Source: Cordilura impudica (lineage: Eukaryota; Arthropoda; Insecta; Diptera; Scathophagidae). Taken from it: DNA of 64,000 bases. The DNA lies in NCBI GenBank assembly GCA_963682025.1, contig OY821520.1, forward strand, positions 241,607,855 through 241,671,854. Reading direction: 5' to 3'. The stretch's first letter is position 1. Each line of letters opens with the position of its first letter. The position numbers and the translations under genes were made by a program. Shown here in pieces: positions 48,347 to 60,858 of the stretch. A model generated the notes under the pieces. The model had not been told where the DNA came from. It did not search any database and saw only the letters and a list, made by a program, of their open reading frames with translations.

Positions 48347-50010
48347 TCTGTAGAAGCTGGTGAACAAAAAACATTAGTAAAACCTTCGAAGGAAAAATAT
48401 GCGAAAATTGCTATAATTCGAAAAAAAAATTTAAGCGGCAAAGTCATTATAAATGGCTAAACGTGTGGTTAATGGTTACAGTGAAAACACTGATGAGCTT
48501 TGACCTTTGGCAGTAAGTTCCTGGTGTATGCAGTGCTAATGAGATCTGATAAAAATTTAAAGGTTTTATTTTTCTTTTTTTTTTTTTTGCAGATAAAAAA
48601 AATTATTTGAAACCACTTTAGTGAGTTTTGTGTAGTTATTTCAAATTTACGTAAAGAAAGTTGCGTTAATAAAATTTTTTTGAAAAATTCTTTTTGAAAA
48701 ATTCTTGTAATGTGGATTTATTTCTTCTTTTTTGAAAGAACCCTAATGGAAGAAGCGTTTCACAGGCATATCACAAAATAAAAGTAATTAACCTACAATT
48801 ATACTTTTAAATCACTGCCACTTGAGTGGATAATTAATACAAAAATAATTATAGTTAATTTAGAAACAAAGAATATGAAAGAAAAAGAAACTTCTTATTT
48901 AACAGCATTTTCAAAAGCCAAAGTTAATTATTCTATTTGAGCTTAAACTCCACTATAAACTTAAAAAAAGTTTTAAATACAAAAGCTGACCTCTTTTATG
49001 GTTAGATTAACATCCATCTATAAAACATCTGCATATAGACACCAACAATCGAACCAGTCACAAATGCCACAAATTAATATGACATCAAAAACAAAAACAA
49101 CACAAATATTCAGCCCATAGAGATAACTTTGATTTAACACAAACAATAGTAACACAAAGCCATAGCTGAGTTGTTTTTTTTTTTAATAATTCTAAGAAGA
49201 AAAGGTTAAAATTATTTAAAAAAAAAAAAACAATGGCTGTTATATTAAAAATAAGAAAAGAAAATATATTAACATATGCACTAACAGGAAAATCATTTAT
49301 TATTTACAAAATCAAAGAGGTGAAACAGGTTAAACTAATATTTATGGGTAAAAAAATTTACCGTAAAACTAGAACAACTATTTGATATACAAAGTATAGT
49401 TTTTTATATCCATTTTAATGAAAGGCTCGTATCACCAACTCCACCATCACCAAAAATCCAAAACCATCTTAAATATTTATGTATTAATGTTAAATTTCTC
49501 TTTAAAATAATTTTTAACGTTTTTATTGCTGTAATAGAAATTTTCTTGTATAATATTTCATAAGTTTAGATGACGGTCTTTCACATTCTTTATTTCTTAT
49601 GCTAACAGAAATGAGCGGAAAAAACTTATTCAAAATACTACTATTCGCATATTGTCATGTATCAAAAGCAATTAAAACACAGGCTGCACTTTACTCTACA
49701 TAGAGCTGAGTAAATGATTCACATTTTTCATGCCTTCAATTCACGTGTATTACCACTTGTTAAGGTCTTCATTTTTATGTGGTCAGTAAATTTTTTTTTA
49801 TATATGGGGCGTTTCATGTCAAGTGACCCAACTTTTGAAACCGACCGGGACAAAATTTGCACCAAGGTTAGTTCTATTAGATAGTAGCTCAGACACAATT
49901 TTCAACAAAATCGGCCAAGAAATCTCTGGCCAAACAGGTGTTTTTTCTCATTCATGTAACTTTTTACTTATTTTTCTTAGCAAAATTTGTCCCAAATGGT
50001 ATATATATAA
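48347..50010. other. No gene recognised; possible TE terminus at 49805-50005
   Basis: Most of this stretch is AT-rich with nothing recognised. At 49805-50005 the sequence GGGGCGTTTCATGTCAAGTG and the following ~200 bp have a less AT-rich texture, like a transposon end, but no partner terminus was found. Confidence 0.4.
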
Positions 50011-50011
50011 A

Positions 50012-51300
50012 GTGACCATATATTTTTTACCTGAAAACGGGACATCCAATAATTCTGATGGGTTCGGTTATATGAAATGGAAATGCATAGATAATATAAT
50101 AATATTTTATAGTAGATTCTAGTCCTCGAAATTCGAATGCAATTTTTAGGAAATTTTATTTTTCATTAAATAAAGACCCTGAAGGTATGCTAATCAATTA
50201 TAGCCAATTCACAAATCAACACAAAAACACTCATTTTTATTACAAACACATTAACAAATTTAATAAACACACACATAGCATATGTATAATTTTATGTATG
50301 TGCTAGCAGCAACTTTAAATGCAATTTACTCAAAATAAAGGAAAAAATTAAAAAATCCGTGAATCTGCAAAATGGCTTAAAAGAAATTAATTTCAAATAA
50401 TATACGTTTGGTCAAAATCAGGATAAAACAGTAGAACAAAACATCGGTCACAAGAAATCGCCTAGCCTATTAATATAATAGATTTGTCCATAGTGAGTGG
50501 CATTATTTATTTTACGTTACACTACAAAAAATTGTTTATACTGTGTTATATTTTTCAGAGGCACAAATTTGTTTCAAAATTTTAGGTGACGATTTCAAAT
50601 ATGTGTGGAACTCTTGGCAGGATTTTTTTATTATTAACTTTAATAAGTAACATAGCAGTAAGCACTTATACCCTTGAGTTTTATCTTCGGTCCACAACTT
50701 GTTCATCAAAGAAAATACACGTTCAACCGGCGCATTTGTACCAGGCAAACATAAAATATATTCAACTATAATTTAAAAATTTGCATGGTTTAAGTAATTG
50801 CTTTTAAAATGTTTAAATACTTCCACCCAACGATTTTCCGTAGAAATATTTTGTTGATTCCATTCATCAATTTTCTGCGATGTTACGTATTAAGAGACGA
50901 CTGAATATTCATCGAATATTTCCGTATATTTATTGCAATCGATATGTTCTTTTTCGATCAATATATCTAGATTCTAGAACTTTTTGAACATCTTCCCACT
51001 GTGGTACTTCTGTTAAATTTGCCCAATTAAGTTTTTCTAAATCTTTGTTATAAAGAGTCCATTGCTCTAGCATTCTTTTCTTTAGCATTAATTTTCTCGA
51101 AATTCACGTCAATATCGGAGTAACCATCTTCTTTTAATTTTTCAAGTAAACCACGGACTGAAGTGAGAAGAAAGTGAGAAGAAAGTGAGCTGTCTCTTTC
51201 TGAAACAAATTGTTAATTTCACTTGCTGCTTCAATTTTTTGGCAATTTTTACATTACAAGTTTCTGCAGCAGCTGAAGAATCCAAGGGGTAAAAAAGGTG
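50012..51300 (-). mobile_element. hAT element remnant, Tip100/Blackjack-like
   Basis: The end near 50012 reads AAAGTGACCATAT...GAAAACGGGACA, resembling CAGGGTGACC-type hAT termini with an inner GGGACA block. hAT dimerisation-domain coding lies inside on the minus strand. A block at 50112-50212 recurs at 58977-59120. The other terminus is not found. Confidence 0.55.
50536..51290 (-). pseudogene. hAT transposase C-terminal region, broken
   Basis: The minus strand gives ISTENRWVEVFKHFK (~50850-50805), then after a stop EYILCLPGTNAPVERVFS and LMNKLWTEDK (~50765-50680), the classic hAT C-terminal dimerisation block with the VERVFS motif. It resembles the KIAA1586-like group. The N-terminal zinc finger and catalytic residues are not recognisable here. 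Confidence 0.7.
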
Positions 51301-51459
51301 TGACATTTATAAAAATTATATTAAAATTTTACAAAGTTTTGTGGTAATTATGCGACTACATAAAATTAACGATAAATTTTGTTTCACCCCGTCAATTTAA
51401 ATTTTTTTTAAGTCTTTTTAGTGTGTAAGCAAATCTGACTCAATACGATAACATTGTTT

Positions 51460-54400
51460 AACAAGTAAGAGTGTTAAATTCGGCTGTGCCGAATCTTTAA
51501 TACCCTCCACCTCGGTTTGAGTATTGATAATAAATGTAAACAAAATATTGGAAAAAGTAAACAATTTGTTAAACTTAATACCAAATTATTTAAGAAAATT
51601 CTTTCGGTTGGTTTTCATCTTTTCTATTATTTCCGATTTATTTCGGTGTTTGCTTTTTGGTCATCGTGGTTGCTGATCGCCATGCATTTAGGTTATATAC
51701 GTATATGCATGCGTTTCCGGTTATATGACATAACTTCTCGTTTAATTTAGTTTTTGCTAATTAAATAGCTCGCCCTAACCTCCATTGCAAAGGCAATGGT
51801 TGTGTAGGGTGGCTATATGCATTAAATCGTGCTAATTGGAGATGGCTGTATAGTTTCTTTTAACTGGCCAAATATTTCTTCATTGTGGCCATATAGGTCG
51901 GATGGAGTAACAAAATAAAACCAAAAAGAAAAAAAGCTCTCTCAACTTTTTTTTAAAATATTGCCATATTTTGAAAACATAGAGAATAAATTTATAATAA
52001 TAAATAATCAAATTAGGGATGCCAAACGCAAAAAACCAAAAGTCCCAAACATTTTAAATAAAATAATTTAATGTTATCTTTATTTTCTGAAAAACTTCAA
52101 ATTTTCATCCAAAAAAAATTGTGAAAATTTATATATAAAAAATAACACTCTCATCAAATTACGTTTACTTATGTAACAATTTTATGTTAGCAATTCTTAA
52201 ATATCATTTGAGGTTTTCTTAAATTCATTGAATTTAAATTAATATTTTCTGTAGTGCGATTCTGTAAATTTCAAATTCAACGATCTGACAATCGCAAAAT
52301 ATATCGACAGCAATTGTTGTTTGCACTAAGGATTAAGTGATTCACTAAGTACATACGTCTTAACGACAGTCGACAAATCTATTTATACCCTATACCACTA
52401 TGTGGTTTGGGTATAATGACTTTGTGCTGCTGTTTGTAACAACCAAAAATATTTGACCTAGACCCATCTTTAATTATACCGATCGAATCAGAATCATTTT
52501 CTTAGTTGATTTAACAATGTCCGTCCGTCCGTCTGTGTGTCCATGTAAAGCTTGTAATCAAACTGCAGGTCGCAAATATGAATGTATTTTGATGAAATTT
52601 GGTACATAAGTTTTTGTCAGCTATGGGATGAACGCTGTTGAAATTGGTAAGAATCGGTCCATGTTCAGACCTAGCCCCCATACAAATTACCCCATGAAAT
52701 CGACATAAATTGCCATAAGATCCAAATTGTCATATAGATCTTCCTCAAATTGGGTTTGTATGCGTTTATTACATCCACTAATGAGTAGTCCAAAAATGAT
52801 CCCTTTGACCCCATATAGAGCTGCTTCCCGATCTTCACTTAAATCTATTTAAAAACACAAATATTGCACTGATTCTTCTCAAATTTTGTTTGTATATATT
52901 TTTGCAAAATACAAGAGACTTTACCAAACATGATCAGGATCGGTCCATTTTTGGACCAAGTCCCTATATAGATATAGCATCCGATATGAACTTTTTCATA
53001 TCTGCAGCCAAAAAAATTAATAAAAATCCCACTCAAATTTGGTTTTTGCTTATTTTCTATGTCCAGTTAGTTGGGCCTAAGAGATAGGGTCTCTAAACGC
53101 ATGGTATAGGGTATCGTATAGTCGGTCTAGACCGACTATAATTTTCTTACTTGTTTTCTATTTATTTAAATTATAAACTAGTGGCACCTCTGTCAAAATA
53201 AGCGAAAAACACAAAGAATAGAAAAAAAAACATATTACTTCGTGTTTGACAGGATGATTTTATGTTTATGTTTAATATCTTTATTTTTTTTACTAATATT
53301 TCTGTTTATTTATTTGAAAATTAAATAATGAATTGAATATGCTATATAATTTTTTTATTTATATAAAAAAGTTTTTTAATAAAAGCAAAATATTTTCACT
53401 ATTTTATGATTTTTATTTATGTATGACGACATTTCAACCTAAAAATTTAAGTTTTTATCGATTGAATAAACAACACAAAAATGGTTGTCGTTTCGTTTAG
53501 ATAACAACAACAGCTGACTTCAACAATAGCGAATATCGTTTAAAAATTTTACTGATAATTTTGCAATTTTCTTTTTTTTACGATTCGACTATCGTTAAAA
53601 GAAGTTACTGAATCGCGGTACTGAAAAGTTATTAATATCTCCTGAAGGGCAATATTTTTTTTTTAAATGTAAACATTTTTTTGGTGTATTTTTTTTGGTG
53701 TATTTTTTTTGGAATTTCAATTTGTGTTTAACGAATAAAATTTATATATTAAAGATGCAATTGATGTCTTCTAAATTTAAAATCATTATTTCCGACGTTT
53801 TGATATGATTTTCTGAAATTCAGTTAATATTTTGTAATTTATAATTCGAAATTTTAATTCCAGTTTTTAGAATTGATATTTTCTTAAATTTTAATGGAAA
53901 ATTTAAAAAGTGCAATTTTGTATTTATGTGAATAATAATGCTTTAGTAATTATAAACAATTTTTAAAAATTAGATGTAATCGCAATCAGATATTTTATAG
54001 GTAAAGCAGAATAATAATTCTATATAACTATGTAGAACTGTTTTGAAAGCAAAAAACTCATTGATGAACTCGGTAACTCTATTTTGTAAAGACAACAAAA
54101 AGTTAATATGCCAAACTTATGTTCATATTTGTAAAAGAATAATGAAAAAACGTATGATATAAAAGACCAGTCCGTGTATACTCTTAACATTGTTCTGTAT
54201 GATATCTAGTTGAAAATATTGATATTCAAGTTAAAATAGAAATAATTATTGCAAAGCTAACTAGACCAAAAATTGTGGCGCCATCTACTGCGGCATAGTC
54301 ACGCTGAGCAAAATGAAGTGACACTCTGTTAATGCAAAAGAAATGTATTTTCCCCACAACAAAATATTGCAGAATTTTATGTAAATAAAATAATATACCG

Positions 54401-55452
54401 ACTTATTTCTAACATGCAGTTATTATGGATATACATATATAGAATATATGTATATTATTTATATTATTTAATATGTGTATGTATGTATACGTATATATTA
54501 CACAAAAAAAATACAACATCAAACGTTATTTTTGTGTTTTTCTCTTTAAATAAAGTAATACACAATTTTTTTTTTTTTTGCTAAATTTACATTGTTTTTT
54601 TATTAACAACTAGGTATTTTAGCATTAATTGCTTTAGATGTTGCTGAATTTTTACTCCCTTTATATTAACACGTAGTGTCTGCTTGTCGAACAAATTTCG
54701 GATCGATTTTAACCACTTTCGCGGGAACCAATCGATCTGAAATTTTGAATGCGGGCTCGTGGCAATGAGAGAAATGATCTAACAAATTTTTTTAGTGATG
54801 CCAAAACAATGGAAACTTTTAAATTTTTCTACCAGAGTTGATAAAAAATGTACAAAGGGTTTGTCCTTATTATATTATTACCACAACGACCACAAAAACA
54901 ACAAGTCCAGCTATGACAACAATGCAACATATAGAATAACAACAAGAACAAATAGAAACATCATGTTTTTAAATTTTTTTTTTTTAATTTCTCAGAGATT
55001 TCCCTGGACCTGTTCCACCGATTTTAATGATGTTTGAAACAGAAAACTTCCTATGAGCTTGGTGAATCATTTTCACTAAAAACGATCACCCTAGCTGTCA
55101 TATTGAGCCCGTGATCGTGACAAGAACAACATAGAAAATTATATTTTTTCAAGACTTTTTTTAGTTCTTCATTCAAATCTCGGGCCCTAATCGACCGATT
55201 TGGGCGATTTTAAACAGCAAACTTTTCGGGATGTTAGTGAATCATATTTTATGTCAACGAGCACCCCAGCTGCCCGATTGATGCCGTCATCGTGATTTCC
55301 ACAGACGGACAGACGTACATCGCTATATCAACTCCGGTTGTTATAAGGATCACAAATATATATATTTTATGGGGTCCAAAATTTTTTTTCTAATTATTAC
55401 AAACGGAATGACAAACTTATATATACCTTCTGCACACTGGAGTGGAGGGTAT
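51460..55452 (-). mobile_element. DINE-like element family B, copy B4, containing A5
   Basis: Plus-strand order: AACAAGTAAGAGTG, hairpin ATTCGGCTGTGCCGAAT (51478-51494), complete core, and GGAGTGGAGGGTATA at 55452. Without the A5 insert (52384-53156) it is about 3.2 kb, close to B3. It is the only minus-strand B copy with both ends and no LINE. Confidence 0.85.
52384..53156 (+). mobile_element. DINE-like element family A, copy A5 (nested in B4)
   Basis: TATACCCTATACCACTATG to hairpin AGTCGGTCTAGACCGACT (53120-53137) and TTACTTGTT. The B3 sequence CAAATCTATTTTTCTATTTA shows the corresponding empty site. Confidence 0.9.
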
Positions 55453-56386
55453 AAAAAAATGCACAATTTAAATAGTTCTCTGATATGTTCACCAGTCGTG
55501 CCTATGCACCTTTTGGATTTTTGCTCACTTTATTACTTATTTCATCTTACATGTTCTGAATTCTTTGAAGGCGTTCTCGATGTAGTGATGTATTGATGAT
55601 TTTCAGATACGCCTTTGATACGCTTTTTGGCCTAAGCAAAATGTTGCTCCTTGCCATGAATTGCGTCTTCAAAATTTTGTTTTTTTCGCACCTTAATAGC
55701 TGAGCATATCTATACTCCTGCTATTAATGCTGTGATTAAGCTGTTAGTACATTCCTTCAATATCAAACGTACAAACATACATTTTGTAAACCTGACTCAA
55801 TCGTCACCACAAGCATAGATACGTATTTGTGTACTTGTGAATCATTGATCTGGGTTTACACTTGACCCTATGTTCACGAGTATGCTACACTTTTCTTAAA
55901 TAGTGGCTTAAAATATTCAATAAAATTTACAATATCCTCCTTTTGCAGCTGAAACAAATAAAATAATCTAATAAATAATAATATAAAGTAGGAAGCTCTT
56001 TAAAAAAGAAACAAGATCACGAAATAAAAAAACTATAAACACAACTTTACTCCACTTGGTCCCTAGTAATCAGCACTAATCATAATGCTTTAATAAATAA
56101 CTATTATTATCGGATTCCCATTAAAGAAGGCCAGCTTGGTGGATATTATTTTACGTAGTTAACAGAAATGAAGACTTGAATTTAATTATTACGGAAAAAG
56201 TATCCGAACAGGAATACAAATTCGTATTCGCGGAATAATTTTTAAATAAATTAATACAAAAATATTGTCCTAATAAATAATTTCAATAACTTTCGAAATG
56301 TGAGCTTGAATTTCCTAAGCAAGTAGTTTATTTTCCTCTGTAATTAGTAATTACTTGGCTACTTTTTAATCTATAATTCCAAAGAT
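55453..56386. other. No gene recognised
   Basis: AT-rich sequence beyond B4. A 75-residue frame at 55369-55596 begins inside B4 and crosses its end, so it is not a gene. Confidence 0.45.
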
Positions 56387-56533
56387 GTGACTTCTGATAT
56401 GGTTCGAGTATTGTACAAACAAGAATTCCGTCTGATCTTTGAAAATTCTGGAGTAGATGTCGTATGTTTAACTGAGACTTGGTACAACAAATATATTTCG
56501 GATGCTATGATTGGTCTTAACAATTTCAATATA

Positions 56534-57839
56534 ACGGGTGATTTTTTTGAGGTTAGGATTTTCATGCATTAGTATTTGACAGATCACGTGGGATTTCAGA
56601 CATGGTGTCAAAGAGAAAGATGCTCAGTATGCTTTGACATTTCATCATGAATAGACTTACTAACGAGCAACGCTTGCAAATCATTGAATTTTATTACCAA
56701 AATCAGTGTTCGGTTCGAAATGTGTTTCGCGCTTTACGTCCGATTTATGGTCTACATAATCGACCAAGTGAGCAAACAATTAATGCGATTGTGACCAAGT
56801 TTCGCACTCAGTTTACTTTATTGGACATTAAACCAACCACACGAATGCGTACAGTGCGTACAGAAGAGAATATTGCGTCTGTTTCTGAGAGTGTTACTGA
56901 AGACCGTGAAATGTCGATTCGTCGCCGTTCGCAGCAATTGGGTTTGTGTTATTCGACCACATGGAAGATTTTACGCAAAGATCTTGGTGTAAAACCGTAT
57001 AAAATACAGCTCGTGCAAGAACTGAAGCCGAACGATCTGCCACAACGTCTAATTTTCAGTGAATGGGCCCTAGAAAAGTTGGCAGAAAATCCGCTTTTTT
57101 ATCGACAAATTTTGTTCAGCGATGAGGCTCATTTCTGGTTGAATGGCCTCGTAAATAAGCAAAATTGCCGTATTTGGAGTGAAGAGCAACCAGAAGCCGT
57201 TCAAGAACTGCCCATGCATCCCGAAAAATGCACTGTTTGGTGTGGTTTGTACGCTGGTGGAATCATTGGACCGTATTTTTTCAAAGATGCTGTTGGACGC
57301 AACGTTACGGTGAATGGCGATCGCTATCGTTCGATGCTAACAAACTTTTTGTTGCCAAAAATGGAAGAACTGAACTTGGTTGACATGTGGTTTCAACAAG
57401 ATGGCGCTACATGCCACACAGCTCGCGATTCTATGGCCATTTTGAGGGAAAACTTCGGAGAACAATTCATCTCAAGAAATGGACCGGTAAGTTGGCCACC
57501 AAGATCATGCGATTTGACGCCTTTAGACTATTTTTTGTGGGGCTACGTCAAGTCTAAAGTCTACAGAAATAAGCCAGCAACTATTCCAGCTTTGGAAGAC
57601 AACATTTCCGAAGAAATTCGGGCTATTCCGGCCGAAATGCTCGAAAAAGTTGCCCAAAATTGGACTTTCCGAATGGACCACCTAAGACGCAGCCGCGGTC
57701 AACATTTAAATGAAATTATCTTCAAAAAGTAAATGTCATGGACCAATCTAACGTTTCAAATAAAGAACCGATGAGATTTTGCAAATTTTATGCGTTTTTT
57801 TTTAAAAAAAAGTTATCAAGCTCTTAAAAAATCACCCGT
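56534..57839 (+). mobile_element. rosa-type (DD41D) mariner-like element, apparently intact
   Basis: Ends ACGGGTGATTTTTT and, inverted, ACGGGTGATTTTTT, flanked by TA at 56532-56533 and 57840-57841. It is 1306 bp with one uninterrupted transposase gene. The interrupted LINE reading frame (NNFN-I) continues across the site. After the first 14 bp the two termini diverge. Confidence 0.95.
56647..57732 (+). CDS. rosa-family mariner transposase (DD41D), full length
   Basis: 361 residues from ATG to TAA with no interruption, about the usual mariner length. Residues ~1-110 form the two helix-turn-helix DNA-binding regions: NEQRLQIIEFYYQNQCSVRN near the start, then a linker and SIRRRSQQLGLCYSTTWKIL. 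The RNase H-like catalytic domain has Asp159 in FSDEAHF, Asp252 in WFQQDGATCHT and Asp294 in CDLTPLDYFLWG. The 41-residue spacing between the last two is the signature of the rosa subfamily first known from tephritid flies. The enzyme would bind the terminal repeats and cut and paste the element at TA sites in the nucleus. This is the only TE protein in the window that looks functional and the GC content is higher than its surroundings, consistent with recent arrival. Confidence 0.95.
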   Translation: MNRLTNEQRLQIIEFYYQNQCSVRNVFRALRPIYGLHNRPSEQTINAIVTKFRTQFTLLDIKPTTRMRTVRTEENIASVSESVTEDREMSIRRRSQQLGLCYSTTWKILRKDLGVKPYKIQLVQELKPNDLPQRLIFSEWALEKLAENPLFYRQILFSDEAHFWLNGLVNKQNCRIWSEEQPEAVQELPMHPEKCTVWCGLYAGGIIGPYFFKDAVGRNVTVNGDRYRSMLTNFLLPKMEELNLVDMWFQQDGATCHTARDSMAILRENFGEQFISRNGPVSWPPRSCDLTPLDYFLWGYVKSKVYRNKPATIPALEDNISEEIRAIPAEMLEKVAQNWTFRMDHLRRSRGQHLNEIIFKK

Positions 57840-58975
57840 TATATTGATGCGATAGAAAACTCCTTGCTACGTACGTCAGAAATGGAATTGTAAGCAAAAT
57901 TATTACAATTTCTAATGTTGTGGAGAATTCAGACAAGACAAGATAATTTCTTAAATGATTATATGTACATAAGGAAATACTCCTTTCAATTAAAATATTA
58001 TAATAGAACACTTATTTGTTGAAGTTGTAGCATGTGGTTGAAAATTACTGGTAGAAGTTGTATATAGACCAAATTGTAGAGTAGGAACGAATTACTTTCT
58101 GAGCACTATCGAAAATCTTACCGGTAAATATGAAGACGTAGTAATGTGTGGAAATTTCAATTCTAATATTCTTGTTAAACAGGATCAACTCAATGATATA
58201 TATGAGAGATGAAAATATGTATTTGGCTTCGATCTTACAAATTCTACAATTCCAACTAATTTTTCCACCACAACTAATAGATTATTGAATATTTTCTTTG
58301 TCAGCAATATACATAAAGTCTTCCTATATGATCAGTTATCAGCACCATATTTCTCTAAGCATGATGTTTTATTCATTGCATATGACTTTATACAGCATGA
58401 AAGTGAGACTAATACTTATTATGATTTTGAGCACATGAACTTGCCAATATGTCCTTTGAGCTATCAAGGATAGATTGGAGCCCTGTCTACTTCCCGCCTT
58501 CGGTTGATAACCAATTGAAATATCTAGAGGAAAATATGTAAATATGTTCCAGTGAGAATCTTGAGGAGAAATACCAAGAAGAGGCCGTAGTTCAATATTG
58601 AAGTCAAATTAGGTATAACTCGTAGGGATTTCGCATCTCAACGTTGGAAAGTGTTTAAAATCACTGATCTGCATACGGAATATGTAAATGCTCGAAGAGT
58701 AGTGAACAGGATGATCAAAACTGCTAAATCTGAGTTATATTCATGTTGTTTTTTATCTGCAGCAATTGCGATAGAGATCTCATCGTCATTAGTATCTAAT
58801 GAAGTAGGTGTAGGTAGAATCAATGAATCTTTCACGAATATGGAAACGCGCAAAAAGTATATCCATCGCAAAATCTAACAAAGATTATCGTCCAATTGCC
58901 ATACTATCTTATCTATCCAAAGTTTTTGAACGATTGCTTCATAGACAAAGTAGCAAGCATATTAAAATAACTAGC

Positions 58976-59340
58976 AGAGTCAAGCCCTGGAAATTCGAGT
59001 GAAAATTCTAGGAAATGTTATTTTTCCATTTTTTTAAATAATAATCCATTATCATATTATAATAATTTTGAAGGAGCCTAAAGGTATGCTAATCAAGTTT
59101 AGCCAATTCACAATTCGAGGGCGAGGGTCTTTCAAAAAATATTTTATGCGTTGAAAAATCGGGGGAGAAAGTAAATACAGGGGGGATTAGTATTAAAAAA
59201 TTATATTTTATTTCTATGCGGGGTAATTACCTTCTTCTGGTGATGATGTCTTAACAACTGAATTTTACTAACAAGAAATAGGAACTTAAAACTCTGTCCA
59301 ACTATGCAGGAGAGAGCTTTTACGAATATAAAAAAAAAGG
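58976..59340 (+). repeat. Insert in the LINE sharing a block with the hAT region at 50.1 kb
   Basis: 58977-59120 (GGAAATTCGA...AGGTATGCTAATCAA...TAGCCAATTCACAA) matches 50112-50212 with small indels. The remainder is unidentified. LINE coding is interrupted across it. Confidence 0.55.
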
Positions 59341-59563
59341 AAAAAATTACATTGCAGTTAAAGAATGCATTCTTCGCCTAAACACCTACGAATCTTATAG
59401 ATGATTTACTCGCAAAAGGGCAATCAGGTTTCCGACCCAAGCATAGTTGTATATCAGCACTCATAGATGTTTCAGAGTATATACGAGAAAGTATTGATGC
59501 CGGAGCCATTTCTTTTCTTAACTTATTTGACCATTCCAAAGCATTAGACAATTTGTTAAAGAT

Positions 59564-60352
59564 AACAAGTAAGAAAATTAAAGTCGGTCTAGACCGACTA
59601 TATGATACCCTATACCATGCGTTTAGAGACCCTATCTCATAGGCCTAACTAACTGGACATAGAAAATGAGATTTACCAAATTTGAGTGGGATTTTTATTA
59701 ATATTTTTGGCTGCAGATATGAAAAAGTTCATATCGGATGCTATATCTATATGGGGACTAGGCCCAAAAATGGACCGATCCTGACTATGTTTGGTAAAGT
59801 CTCTTGTATTTTGCAAAAATATATACAAACAAAATTTGAGAAGAATCAGTGCAATATTTTTTTTTTTGATAGATTTAACTGATGATTGGGAAGCAGCTCT
59901 ATATGGGGCTTATGACTAAGAGTTGTTCCATAGGGATCATTTTTGGACTACCCATTAATGGATGTAATAAACGCATACAAACCCAATTTCAGTAAGATCT
60001 ATATGACAATTTGGATCTTTTGGCAATTTATGTCGATTTCATAAGGGTCATTTGTATGGGGGCTAGGTCTGAACATGGACCGCTTCTCACCAATTTCAAT
60101 AGCGTTCATCCTATGCCCAATAAAAGCTTATGTACCAAATTTCATCAAAATATATTCATATTTGCGACCTGCAGTTTGATTACAAGGTTTACATGGACAC
60201 ACACAGACGGATGGACATCGTTAAATCGAATCAGTTAGTGATTCTGATTCGATCGGTATAATAAAAGATGGGTCTAAGTCAAATATTTTTGATAGATACA
60301 AACAGCAGCACAAAGTCATTATACCCAAACTACATGGTGGTATAGAGTATAA
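59564..60352 (-). mobile_element. DINE-like element family A, copy A6
   Basis: Plus-strand order AACAAGTAAGAAAATT, hairpin AGTCGGTCTAGACCGACT (59582-59599), GATACCCTATACCATGC, then the family body and GGTATAGAGTATA at the far end. It lies within LINE RT sequence just after DHSKAL. Confidence 0.85.
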
Positions 60353-60803
60353 AAAAGGACATCTGTTCTTATATAAAATTGTACGTACTCATGAACACCG
60401 GATCAGTATGACAGACTCGTATGCGCACCGCTAGAAATCATGACATAATGTACATTTGATACCAATATTTAGTCTCCAAATGACAATTTTATATCTCCAC
60501 AATACGTCTTTGGAATTTGCTACCATCATTCATTAAAATTATAAACAACGCAATGCATTTTCCCTCTTTTAATATTTATTTTATGTTTCGTATTGATTTT
60601 TTATTTTAGTTTTATTTTAATTTATTTTGTTTATTTTTATTTTTTATTCTATTTTATTTATATTATTATGTTTAATCTTCTATTAATATTTTTTGTAATT
60701 ATTTGTTATTTTTGCTTTAAAATTAATTAATATTTTTATATTTACATTAACTATTTTGGAAAACCAATTTGTTCAACTTTCAAATTTAATTTAATGTAAA
60801 ACT

Positions 60804-60844
60804 CCTATAATTTAATTATAAGATAATAAATCCTGTTGTATGGG
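60804..60844 (+). other. LINE 3'-UTR stem-loop, copy 4
   Basis: Outer stem CCTATA/TATGGG (one G-U pair) and inner AAGAT/ATCCT with one mismatch, in the same position relative to the tail as the other copies. Confidence 0.55.
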
Positions 60845-60858
60845 AAATCATATAAATA

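Larger units (their letters stand above)
56387..59560 (+). pseudogene. LINE ORF2 remnant (endonuclease and RT pieces)
   Basis: LIFENSGVDVVCLTETWYNK (56430-56490) is the endonuclease N-terminal block. After the mariner come VYRPNCRVGTNYFLSTIENL and VVMCGNFNSNIL (~58060-58170), then FFVSNIHKVFLYDQLSAPYF and FSKHDVLFIAYDF (58300-58390). RT blocks DYRPIAILSYLSKVFERLLH (58873-58935) and GQSGFRPKHSCISALIDVSE (~59418-59480) precede FLNLFDHSKAL. Stops and frameshifts are frequent. Confidence 0.8.
56387..60858 (+). mobile_element. Degenerate LINE carrying three insertions
   Basis: LINE segments are about 56387-56533, 57842-58975, 59345-59563 and 60353-60858. Between them lie the rosa mariner, a short repeat fragment and A6. 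It ends with the stem-loop at 60804-60844 and an ATAAATAAA tail, where B6 begins. The family resembles the LINEs at 22908 and 33357. Confidence 0.8.
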
